From DATDQA01 sp035292505 (GTDB taxonomy: Bacteria; Bacteroidota; Bacteroidia; Chitinophagales; Saprospiraceae), in the NCBI GenBank assembly GCA_035292505.1, contig DATDQA010000022.1, positions 62,001 through 126,000 on the forward strand: 64,000 bases of DNA, read 5' to 3'. The translations under genes and the position numbers were made by a program. Shown here one piece after another: positions 1-7,741 of the stretch (the stretch's first letter is position 1; each line of letters opens with the position of its first letter). Below the pieces are notes generated by a model. The model was not told the origin of the DNA. It saw nothing but the letters and a program-made list of their open reading frames with translations, and did not search any database.

Positions 1-331
1 CCACAAAAGCCTGTGCACTACCATCCATGATTGGCACTTCGGGACCATCTATTTTGATGAGGACATTATCCACTCTCATACCCATGAGGGCAGCCATAAC
101 ATGCTCTACAGTACTTACCTGAGCATGGCCAAATCTGATCGTCGTTCCCCGGTTTGTGGAAGACACATTGCCAACATCTGCACTCAATATCGGAGCATCT
201 TTGAGGTCGATGCGTTGAAACCGGATGCCATGATTAGCAGGTGCAGGGTGAAATGTCATTTTCACTTCCTTACCACTATGCAACCCAATGCCCTTCAGGG
301 ATACCGGGTTATGAATCGTCTTTTGCTTCAT
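1..331 (-). CDS. lpxC: UDP-3-O-acyl-N-acetylglucosamine deacetylase, N-terminal part (LpxC; probably LpxC-FabZ fusion)
   Basis: This is the first ~110 codons of LpxC, which removes the acetyl group from UDP-3-O-acyl-GlcNAc, the committed step of lipid A synthesis. The gene runs off the left edge of the window. The ATG at 331 is followed by the typical start (GIGLHSGKEV, then FHPAPANHGIRF). STVEHVMAAL carries the first zinc-ligand histidine, and PIMDGSAQAF follows near the edge. It starts 29 bases after the lpxD stop on the same strand, so the two are probably co-transcribed. In Bacteroidota lpxC is usually fused to fabZ; that part lies outside the window and cannot be confirmed here. Confidence 0.93.
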   Translation of the reverse strand, partial: MKQKTIHNPVSLKGIGLHSGKEVKMTFHPAPANHGIRFQRIDLKDAPILSADVGNVSSTNRGTTIRFGHAQVSTVEHVMAALMGMRVDNVLIKIDGPEVPIMDGSAQAFV

Positions 332-360
332 TTCGTCAAAATCAAAAAAATCACTCCTGG

Positions 361-1404
361 TCAGTGTGGTTGTGTTTCCTTCAATACATTGATTTCGTGT
401 TCGAGAGCTTCGATACGACGCAAGAGTGCCGGGAGTTCACGAAATATCGTATAAGATTGCAAGTAGTTACGATAGGGTAATGCAGGAGATCCATATACTT
501 TTTCGCCACGTTCAGAAATAGAACCAGCCACTCCACTTTGTGCCTGTACTTGTACATGATCTGCCACCTCGATATGTCCCACAAATCCTGCCTGCCCGCC
601 GACAAGGACATTGCGGCCAATTTTTGTTGAACCAGCGATCCCAGCCTGCGCAGCGACTACAGTATTCTGACCGATTTCCACATTATGCGCAACCTGGATG
701 AGATTGTCCAGTTTCACTCCTTTGCGAATCAATGTCGATCCCATTGTGGCCCGGTCGACGACTGTATTGGCACCAATTTCTACATCCTCCTCGATGACAA
801 CATTGCCGACTTGGGCAATTTTGGTGTAGTGCCCGTTTTCTCCTTTCGAATATCCAAAACCGTCACTACCAATAACAGTATTCGCATGTATCGTACAGCG
901 ATCTGCAATCAGACAGTGATGATATATAATCACGCCCGGATAGAGGATCACATTTTCACCAATTTCACAATGATCACCAATAAAAGTATGTGGATAGATT
1001 CTGGATCCACTTCCGACTTTCACTCCTTTTGAGATCATGGCAAATGGACCGATATAAACATCTTCAGAGACGGTAGCTTCCGGGTGAATGCTCGCGAGGG
1101 ATGATATGCCGTGTGGTTTTTCTCCTTGTTCATATTGGCTCAGGAGCATACCAAGGGAAGCATAAACATTCTCAACTCTGATCAGTGTTGCCTTCACAGG
1201 GTTGGAGGGAATAAAAGCCTTATGAACAAGTACGACGGATGCATCTGTATCGTAGATGTAGATCTCGTACTTTGGGTTAGCGAGAAAACTGAGGGAGCCC
1301 TTTTGGGCTTCTTCGATTTTACTGGGACGTTCCACGATAACGTCGGGATTGCCCTCAAGTTCACCCTGCACGATCTGGCATAATTGCCGGGCTGTCAACT
1401 GCAT
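361..1404 (-). CDS. lpxD: UDP-3-O-(3-hydroxyacyl)glucosamine N-acyltransferase
   Basis: LpxD transfers a 3-hydroxyacyl chain from acyl-ACP to the amine of UDP-3-O-acyl-glucosamine, the third step of lipid A synthesis. The 347-residue protein has the N-terminal uridine-binding domain (FLANPKYEIYI) and a long left-handed beta helix of hexapeptide repeats between about residues 100 and 310. The catalytic histidine lies in LIQVAHNVEIG. A C-terminal helix (ELPALLRRIEALEHEI) forms the acyl-carrier-protein-binding end. Length and architecture are normal. It leads an lpxD-lpxC operon, and its promoter box ends only five bases before the ATG. Confidence 0.96.
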   Translation of the reverse strand: MQLTARQLCQIVQGELEGNPDVIVERPSKIEEAQKGSLSFLANPKYEIYIYDTDASVVLVHKAFIPSNPVKATLIRVENVYASLGMLLSQYEQGEKPHGISSLASIHPEATVSEDVYIGPFAMISKGVKVGSGSRIYPHTFIGDHCEIGENVILYPGVIIYHHCLIADRCTIHANTVIGSDGFGYSKGENGHYTKIAQVGNVVIEEDVEIGANTVVDRATMGSTLIRKGVKLDNLIQVAHNVEIGQNTVVAAQAGIAGSTKIGRNVLVGGQAGFVGHIEVADHVQVQAQSGVAGSISERGEKVYGSPALPYRNYLQSYTIFRELPALLRRIEALEHEINVLKETQPH

Positions 1405-1409
1405 GGGCG

Positions 1410-1417
1410 CAAAAGTA
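1410..1417 (-). promoter_or_regulatory. Bacteroidota -7 box of lpxD
   Basis: On the minus strand the sequence reads TACTTTTG, an exact match to the TAnnTTTG consensus, and the lpxD ATG follows after five bases. A start point a few bases behind the box would give a message with essentially no leader. A weak TTTA lies 18 bases upstream in place of the TTTG -33 element. Confidence 0.5.
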
Positions 1418-1568
1418 CGTGGTTTTTTGGGAGTTTAAAGGAAGTTGACAGGTATTGACTGGGCAGGCATTGCGAAAGCCACAGGGTTACGGAATATGCC
1501 TTGTTTTTATACAGTTAGAGGACAAACACCTATGAGTTGAGTTTAGATATTCTACTTCCATTCCCACT

Positions 1569-3209
1569 TTAATCCGGACAACCACCCCTTATCCTTAGCT
1601 CTCCATCGACATTGAGTACTGCACCGGGCTCAATATTGACTTCCTGGCATTCTATTTCTAGAGCCGGAATCACGGCAATCTCATGTCCGGAAATAATGGT
1701 CACGAAATCTGCTTCTCCCGGTATACAATTGCAGGACCAAATTGCAGGATCATCCCATTCACCCGATGAGACAGAGTAGACCTGGCGGGGTTCAAGTATA
1801 ACAGTATAATCTTCTATTTGTCCTACACCTTCTTCAGGCGTTCCCACAAGCTCGCATGGTGTCGGTTCCGGGGCATGCGGGTTTTCAGAAACAATGCGCA
1901 TCCTGATTGGAGTGCATATCACTTCTGCCAGCAGCGGAATGAAGATGGTATCATCCACCATGCCCGCATCTACAGATAAGACGAGTTCATCAGGAAGATC
2001 AAATGTGCCGTTGTTGTCATAGTCAATATAGGCTCTGATCTGTTGCGGATTCAGATAGCTCCCGGTGATACGTATCATGACGCTATCTCCCGCTTTAACG
2101 TGTACACGTTGATTACATGTTCGATCGACGTAGTGAGTACCATCAGCCGCACTCGTGTTTGAATAGACATTCAGGGTGCCGAATTCCACACGTTCAATAC
2201 CATAGTATGGAGAGAGATCATTTAATGCAGATGGTGTACATGCCAGGGAAGGAGAAGAATCTGGCTCACCCAGAAGAGCTTCAGAAGATAAAAGCCCCGG
2301 TCTGAAAGCATCAAGTGCTGCATGTACACGCTCCTTTTGACCTTCCGTAAACATCCACTGGCAATCAGTAAAACCCATGTAATTATTCAATACAGTATAA
2401 TTCAGGGTACTATCGACGATCATCCATTCTTCGTCTGTGCAAGGATTTATAGATTCTGCGCACTCCAGGGTGTAAAGGCAAGGTTCCGTATCACAAATCT
2501 CATCTCCGTTCATCGTACAGTCCTCGTTTTCACATTCTGGCTCCAAATTGTCAAGATGAAATGTATGATAGAGGGAGAAATAATGTCCCAGTTCATGAAC
2601 AATGGTCTTATTAGTACCATTCACAACACTCGCGCGTAAAACGATCCCATCGACCAATGCAGAATTATACTCAGGAAAATAAGCGAAACCCCCAGGCCAA
2701 AAATCGTTGCTATCGATTTTATTCACGATCCAGAGGTTGAGATAATCGGTATTTGGCCAGCGGCTCAATGTCTTGACAAATATCTCGTGCGCACTATTGG
2801 GGAAGAAATTTGTGTCGCTGGTGATACCTCCAATGACATAGTTCGGCACTCCGCTGCCGTCTATACGGTTGATACCTGTCGTACTTTCACAATCAGGAGA
2901 TCTGCTTGCGAGCTGAAATGCGATCTCTATGTCCGCACCCCCGTACAATGCTCCATCTTTTTGGAATGCAGTATTCATCAGGTTGATCATCTCAAGGATA
3001 AGGCTGTCAGAGGGGTTGTCCGGAGACCCTATTAGCGTCCCGGTGTGCACGACATGAACGACAACAGGCAATACAATAGAATCTTCCGAAATCAATTGAA
3101 AAGCGTAAACATTTGCGATTAACACATCTTCTGAGGACGCCTGTTGGGGTCCACCAAATAGCGCGAGAATGAAAGAAAAGCATAGATGTAATGGGGTAGC
3201 TGTCTTCAT
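1569..3209 (-). CDS. Secreted M43-family (pappalysin-like) zinc metalloprotease
   Basis: This is a predicted extracellular metalloprotease of 546 residues. The chosen ATG (3209) gives a signal peptide (MKTATPLHLCFSFILALFGG). The reading frame stays open 52 codons further upstream, but that would cover the promoter and overlap the divergent gene. The zinc site is HELGHYFSLYH (about residues 205-215), with serine where the HExxHxxGxxH consensus has glycine. The Met-turn region reads NNYMGFTDC. Cysteine-rich loops lie in between. A GEVED-type domain follows (YIDYDNNGTFDLPDEL), then a beta-strand segment (GEWDDPAIWSCNCIPGEADF). The protein ends GGCPD without a recognisable type IX sorting domain. 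Its substrate cannot be read from the sequence. Confidence 0.88.
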   Translation of the reverse strand: MKTATPLHLCFSFILALFGGPQQASSEDVLIANVYAFQLISEDSIVLPVVVHVVHTGTLIGSPDNPSDSLILEMINLMNTAFQKDGALYGGADIEIAFQLASRSPDCESTTGINRIDGSGVPNYVIGGITSDTNFFPNSAHEIFVKTLSRWPNTDYLNLWIVNKIDSNDFWPGGFAYFPEYNSALVDGIVLRASVVNGTNKTIVHELGHYFSLYHTFHLDNLEPECENEDCTMNGDEICDTEPCLYTLECAESINPCTDEEWMIVDSTLNYTVLNNYMGFTDCQWMFTEGQKERVHAALDAFRPGLLSSEALLGEPDSSPSLACTPSALNDLSPYYGIERVEFGTLNVYSNTSAADGTHYVDRTCNQRVHVKAGDSVMIRITGSYLNPQQIRAYIDYDNNGTFDLPDELVLSVDAGMVDDTIFIPLLAEVICTPIRMRIVSENPHAPEPTPCELVGTPEEGVGQIEDYTVILEPRQVYSVSSGEWDDPAIWSCNCIPGEADFVTIISGHEIAVIPALEIECQEVNIEPGAVLNVDGELRIRGGCPD

Positions 3210-3218
3210 GTATGTAGT

Positions 3219-3250
3219 CAAAAATACCAACCTGAAAGAAGATCTCCAAA
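3219..3250 (-). promoter_or_regulatory. Promoter of the M43 protease gene
   Basis: Read on the minus strand, a TTTG (3247-3250) is followed after exactly 20 bases by TATTTTTG (3219-3226), and the ATG comes nine bases later. This is a complete -33/-7 Bacteroidota promoter. Confidence 0.65.
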
Positions 3251-3269
3251 AGGAGAGATGCCGAAAACC

Positions 3270-3277
3270 TATTTTTG
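3270..3277 (+). promoter_or_regulatory. -7 box of the TMTC-like gene
   Basis: TATTTTTG on the plus strand ends nine bases before the ATG at 3287, mirroring the spacing of the divergent protease promoter. No TTTG -33 element is seen at the usual distance, because that stretch is occupied by the -33 element of the other promoter. Confidence 0.4.
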
Positions 3278-3286
3278 CCTCCTTCC

Positions 3287-5194
3287 ATGGCAAAGAAAAA
3301 GACACACACAAAGAAGGCATCTGTAAAAAAAAGGCCTTCCGCCCCGGAAGACAGAATCGGCACATTTGAATGGCTGCCGCTCCTCGGTGTGCTCACAGTT
3401 ACAATTGCTTGCTTTGCCCGCACCTTTGGTTATGATTTTGTGAACTGGGACGATGACTTCAATATTGCCGAAAATCCTAACTTGCGCTACTTCGACTGGG
3501 CAAATATCAAAGGTATCTTCACGAGCCATGTGATTGGCAATTATAATCCGCTGACGATTTTCACATTTGCTGTTGAAAACCATTTCTTTGGCCTCAAGCC
3601 CGGCGTATTCCATGCGACAAACGTGCTGCTTCATGCCGGGTGCGTCTTTTTCTTTTACAGGCTTGTCCGGCTTCTGGGGTTATCCCTCTGGCCTGCTGTT
3701 GTCGCAGCATTGATTTTTGGTATTCATCCGATGCGTATCGAATCCGTGGCGTGGGTGACCGAACGAAAAGATGTGCTCTTCGGGATATTTTACCTGGCTG
3801 CTTTGGTACAATATGTGAAATGGTACAAGTCCGGCTACCAGCGAAAATATATGATCTGGATCCTGGTGTTGTTTGTGTTATCTCTTCTCTCAAAAATCCA
3901 GGCAGTCGCCCTTCCGTTGTCAATGTTGGCCATTGATTTTCTGTTGGCGAGGAAGATTCAATGGAAGCTGTTGATTGAGAAGATACCGTATTTCATATTG
4001 TCTTTGGCGTTTGGCTTGCTTGGCATCTATTTCCTCTCACAACAAGGATCACTGGACAGCACTGCACAATACAACTTACTTCAAAGGGTGGTTGTGGGGA
4101 TGCATTCTTTCGTGATTTATCTCATTAAGTTCCTGGTGCCATACCGTATTTCACCGCTCTACCCATACCCTGCTGTTTTACCGTGGTATGTGTATATCAG
4201 TCCTGTAATGATTGCAGGAATAGTGTGGTTGTTCTGGAAAGCATGGCAGAGAAGATGGAGACCCTTCGTATTTGGTGTTGCTTTTTTTACTGTGAATATT
4301 GCATTTGTACTTCAGGTAGTGGGTGCAGGACAAGGATTCCTTGCAGATCGATTCACCTATATCCCCTATGTGGGATTGATTTTCACTGTGGTGTCTTATG
4401 GAGATCAGTGGCGTAGGTCAGGACATCACAGATCCAGGTATGCGATACCGATTACAACGATCTGGTTACTCGCACTTATAGCACAGACATGGATACATGT
4501 GCCCATCTGGAAACATAGCGGAGCGCTCTGGACACATGTCTTGAATTACTATCAGAATACAGCTTTACCATATCGTAACAGGGCACAATACTACCGTGAC
4601 CTGAAACAATATGATCTTGCCCTGGCAGATTATGATCGCTCTATCGCGTTGAAAAAAGACGGGGATGTCATCAACAGCAGAGCCCGCATGTATTTTGACC
4701 AGCAGAAATGGCGTGAGGCAATTGCTGATTACAACCTCGCCATAGAGGCAAAACCTACAGGTGAATTCTATATCAATCGCGGAGCTGCATATGCAATGAT
4801 TGGTAACATGCAAAACGCCTTGAACGATATGACAGAAGGGCTTAGACTTGATCCTGCATTCCCCAATGGATATAAAAACAGATCTCTTGTGTATCAGTCG
4901 CTTGGGCAGATTGAAAATGCGCAATCGGATCTGTTGAAGTATCTGGATCTGAACCCGTATGATGCAGATATCTGGTATGAAAGCGGACGACTTTATCGGA
5001 TGCTAAATAATGAGCGTCAGGCTCTCACTGCATTTGATCGTGCTATCTCCCTCGCACAAAAGGGAGTGTACTTCCTGGAACGAGCAAAATCACATCTTGT
5101 CCTGGGAAATAAAACTCAGGCCAGGCAAGACTTGCAAACAGCGGAACAAATGGGTGCACAGATTGACCCACAGACCAGGGCACAGTTCCAATAA
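3287..5194 (+). CDS. TMTC-like polytopic membrane protein with TPR repeats (predicted GT-C glycosyltransferase)
   Basis: The 635-residue protein begins with a lysine-rich cytoplasmic segment, followed by about nine hydrophobic segments (residues 28-410) and a tail of about five TPR-like units (LPYRNRAQYYRDLKQYDLALADY and later units, residues 420-620). WDDDFNIAENP (54-64) sits in the first external loop where GT-C enzymes carry acidic catalytic residues. HPMRIESVAWVTERKDV (147-163) is the motif shared with the eukaryotic TMTC family of O-mannosyltransferases. It probably moves a sugar from a polyprenyl phosphate donor to protein, but that is inference from the family. The ATG at 3287 is chosen over TTG 3275. 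recN starts 49 bases downstream. Confidence 0.82.
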   Translation: MAKKKTHTKKASVKKRPSAPEDRIGTFEWLPLLGVLTVTIACFARTFGYDFVNWDDDFNIAENPNLRYFDWANIKGIFTSHVIGNYNPLTIFTFAVENHFFGLKPGVFHATNVLLHAGCVFFFYRLVRLLGLSLWPAVVAALIFGIHPMRIESVAWVTERKDVLFGIFYLAALVQYVKWYKSGYQRKYMIWILVLFVLSLLSKIQAVALPLSMLAIDFLLARKIQWKLLIEKIPYFILSLAFGLLGIYFLSQQGSLDSTAQYNLLQRVVVGMHSFVIYLIKFLVPYRISPLYPYPAVLPWYVYISPVMIAGIVWLFWKAWQRRWRPFVFGVAFFTVNIAFVLQVVGAGQGFLADRFTYIPYVGLIFTVVSYGDQWRRSGHHRSRYAIPITTIWLLALIAQTWIHVPIWKHSGALWTHVLNYYQNTALPYRNRAQYYRDLKQYDLALADYDRSIALKKDGDVINSRARMYFDQQKWREAIADYNLAIEAKPTGEFYINRGAAYAMIGNMQNALNDMTEGLRLDPAFPNGYKNRSLVYQSLGQIENAQSDLLKYLDLNPYDADIWYESGRLYRMLNNERQALTAFDRAISLAQKGVYFLERAKSHLVLGNKTQARQDLQTAEQMGAQIDPQTRAQFQ

Positions 5195-5243
5195 ATACAG
5201 GAATCTCATTGCTGCCCGTCAAAGCCTTAACTTTCCGCCACAC

Positions 5244-6896
5244 ATGCTTGAAACACTCAGCATAACGAACTATGTGATTATCGATCAGTCTGTGATCCGT
5301 TTTGCCCCGGGCCTGAATATGATCACTGGTGAGACCGGCGCTGGCAAATCTATTTTGCTCGGTGCAATTGGGCTTATCCTGGGCAGACGTGCTGATACAC
5401 AAGTGCTTTTCGATCCCTCAACGAAGGCAATTATCGAAGCTGTATTCCGCGATACAGAAGACAGAGTGTCATCGATGCTCAGGACATATGACCTCGATGT
5501 CAACGCAGAAGTGGTGGTGCGTCGCGAGATTTCACCCAACGGGAGATCACGTGCATTTGTTAATGATTCTCCTGTGACCCTCGAAACGATGACAGAGGTC
5601 GGTGCAGCACTCATGGATATCCATCAACAATTTGAAACATTGGAAATTCAGCAGACGCGGGAACAGTATCAGGTACTTGACGCCTATTGCGGAATACAGC
5701 CACAGCACCAGTATTATCAAAAAGACTTCGAGCGTTATACACGCTTGACTGCGCTGCTCCTGTCTCTTAAAGAAAAACAAATTTCGGCACTGAAAGAGAA
5801 AGACTATCTCTATTTTCAGTTGAATGAATTCGATGTACTGCAGCTTGAGGCAGGGGGCATTGCTGCAATGGAAGAAGAATATCAGCTACAATCCGGGGCT
5901 GAAGAGATTAAATCGATCCTTGCTGAAATCTCTGATGCATTATCCGGAGAGCGCAGCATCACAGATCCCATGCGCGTACATCTCCGCTCGCTTACAAGAC
6001 ATGCTCAGGGAAATGCAAATCTCATGAATTTTGTACAGAAGCTACAGAGTCTCATAGATGAATGTCATGATCTGAGTAAGGACATTTCGATGTTTGAAGA
6101 AAAAATAGAACCAGATCCAAAACGCCGACAGCAACTAGAAGATAAACTCAATGTGATCAACCGGATCATGTTAAAACACGGCGCCCACGATGAACAGGAA
6201 CTGATGCAGATACAATATGGACTCCAGGCACAATTGGAAAAATGGAAGAACGTTGATGCAGAAATTGACAAGTGTGAGAACGAATTGACTGTCGTCACAC
6301 ACTCGCTTCACACACAGGCGCAAAAAATATCTGTCGCCAGACGGTCCGGCGCTCCAAGGCTTACACAGCTCGTTTCGAAAAGCCTGCACGAACTGGCGAT
6401 GAAGCATGCGGTATTGCACATCGAGGTCTCTGATTCAGAAGAGTTACATAGTTATGGCAAAGACAATGTGGAATTCCTGTTTGCGCCTAACCTTGGAAGC
6501 GAACCGAAGCCCGTCAAGAAAGTTGCTTCTGGCGGTGAGTTGTCGCGTCTGAATCTTTGCCTGAAGTCTGCAGTATCAGATCAGATGCAATTACCAACCC
6601 TGGTCTTTGATGAAATCGATGCCGGCGTTTCGGGAGAGATCGCTTTGCGCATGGGGCAAAAGCTGAAGACATTAGCGAAAAATCACCAGGTGATCATGAT
6701 TACGCATAGTCCTCAAATCGCAGCACAGGCGGGACATCATCTGCAAGTAACGAAATCTGACGTGCGCGGCAGAAGTATTGCACGGATCCGTGCGTTACCC
6801 CCTGAGGATCGTGTGACCGAAATTGCCAAGATGCTCAGTGGTGACCCACCAACGAGTGCTGCAATCCTGAATGCAAAAACATTAATTGAAAATTAA
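5244..6896 (+). CDS. recN: DNA repair protein RecN
   Basis: RecN is an SMC-like ATPase acting in recombinational repair of double-strand breaks. The ATG at 5244 gives 550 residues, the normal length, starting MLETLSITNYVIID. The longer open frame upstream overlaps the previous gene and is rejected. Walker A is GETGAGKS at about residues 30-37. Long coiled-coil arms fill residues ~160-350. The ABC signature is ASGGELSRLNL, followed by Walker B LVFDEIDAGVSG and the switch histidine in MITHSPQIAAQ. It probably shares a transcript with the TMTC-like gene upstream and fabI downstream. Confidence 0.96.
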   Translation: MLETLSITNYVIIDQSVIRFAPGLNMITGETGAGKSILLGAIGLILGRRADTQVLFDPSTKAIIEAVFRDTEDRVSSMLRTYDLDVNAEVVVRREISPNGRSRAFVNDSPVTLETMTEVGAALMDIHQQFETLEIQQTREQYQVLDAYCGIQPQHQYYQKDFERYTRLTALLLSLKEKQISALKEKDYLYFQLNEFDVLQLEAGGIAAMEEEYQLQSGAEEIKSILAEISDALSGERSITDPMRVHLRSLTRHAQGNANLMNFVQKLQSLIDECHDLSKDISMFEEKIEPDPKRRQQLEDKLNVINRIMLKHGAHDEQELMQIQYGLQAQLEKWKNVDAEIDKCENELTVVTHSLHTQAQKISVARRSGAPRLTQLVSKSLHELAMKHAVLHIEVSDSEELHSYGKDNVEFLFAPNLGSEPKPVKKVASGGELSRLNLCLKSAVSDQMQLPTLVFDEIDAGVSGEIALRMGQKLKTLAKNHQVIMITHSPQIAAQAGHHLQVTKSDVRGRSIARIRALPPEDRVTEIAKMLSGDPPTSAAILNAKTLIEN

Positions 6897-6909
6897 TCAA
6901 AACGACAAC

Positions 6910-7713
6910 ATGGGACATGATTTGCTAAAAGGAAAACGCGGAATTATTTTCGGTGCCCTGGATGAACAATCCATTGCCTGGCATGTGGCGGAGCATTGCC
7001 ATGCTGAGGGCGGTCAATTGGTACTTACAAATGCTCCGGTCGCAATGCGGTTTGGAAAAATTCAAGAACTCAGCGATCGGTTGAACGCACCGGTCATACC
7101 GGCAGATGCTACGTTGATGGAAGACCTGGAAACATTGTTGACGAAATCCGTCGAAGCGCTTGGTGGAAAATTAGATTTCATTCTGCATTCTATCGGGATG
7201 AGTATCAATGTCCGCAAGAAGAAAAAGTATACCGACATTAATCATGAATGGATGTTGAAAACCTTTGACATCTCAGCTGTTTCGTTTCACAAGCTGATGC
7301 AGGCGGCATACAAGTTCGATGTCCTTGCAGAAGGCGCTTCTCTGGTTGCATTGACTTACATCGCTGCACAAAAAGTCTTTCCCGACTACAATGAAATGGC
7401 AGAATCCAAAGCGTTGCTTGAGTCCTTTGCGCGGAGCTTTGGCTATCACCTCGGTGTGGCGAAAAAAGTGCGTGTCAATACCATCTCTCAATCACCGACA
7501 TGGACAACAGCAGGCAGCGGTGTGCAAGGCTTTGAGGATTTCTTCAACTATGCAGATAAAATGTCTCCGTTAGGGAATGCAGATGCAGAGGATTGTGCCC
7601 GGTATTGTGTGGTCTTATTTTCCGACTATACAAAAAAGGTCACAATGCAGAATCTGTTTCATGATGGTGGATTCTCAAGTATGGGTATTAATCCGGCAAT
7701 CCTTGGTAAATAA
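6910..7713 (+). CDS. fabI: Enoyl-[acyl-carrier-protein] reductase (NADH)
   Basis: FabI reduces trans-2-enoyl-ACP in the last step of each fatty acid elongation cycle. The ATG at 6910, 13 bases after recN, gives 267 residues starting GHDLLKGKRGIIFGALDEQS, typical of Bacteroidota FabI. Catalytic Tyr160 and Lys167 are in YNEMAESK (Tyr-x6-Lys), matching Tyr156/Lys163 of the E. coli enzyme. The NADH-binding start (IIFGALDEQSIAW) has the unusual Rossmann motif of this family. It supplies acyl chains for the membrane and lipid A pathways, whose enzymes LpxC and LpxD are encoded nearby. Confidence 0.95.
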   Translation: MGHDLLKGKRGIIFGALDEQSIAWHVAEHCHAEGGQLVLTNAPVAMRFGKIQELSDRLNAPVIPADATLMEDLETLLTKSVEALGGKLDFILHSIGMSINVRKKKKYTDINHEWMLKTFDISAVSFHKLMQAAYKFDVLAEGASLVALTYIAAQKVFPDYNEMAESKALLESFARSFGYHLGVAKKVRVNTISQSPTWTTAGSGVQGFEDFFNYADKMSPLGNADAEDCARYCVVLFSDYTKKVTMQNLFHDGGFSSMGINPAILGK

Positions 7714-7741
7714 GCCTGGATTGAGAGCGAATCATGATCGT

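Noticed and set aside
3210..3365. 52-codon upstream extension of the M43 protease
   Set aside because: It would run over the promoter and the start of the divergent gene and put the signal peptide in the middle of the protein.
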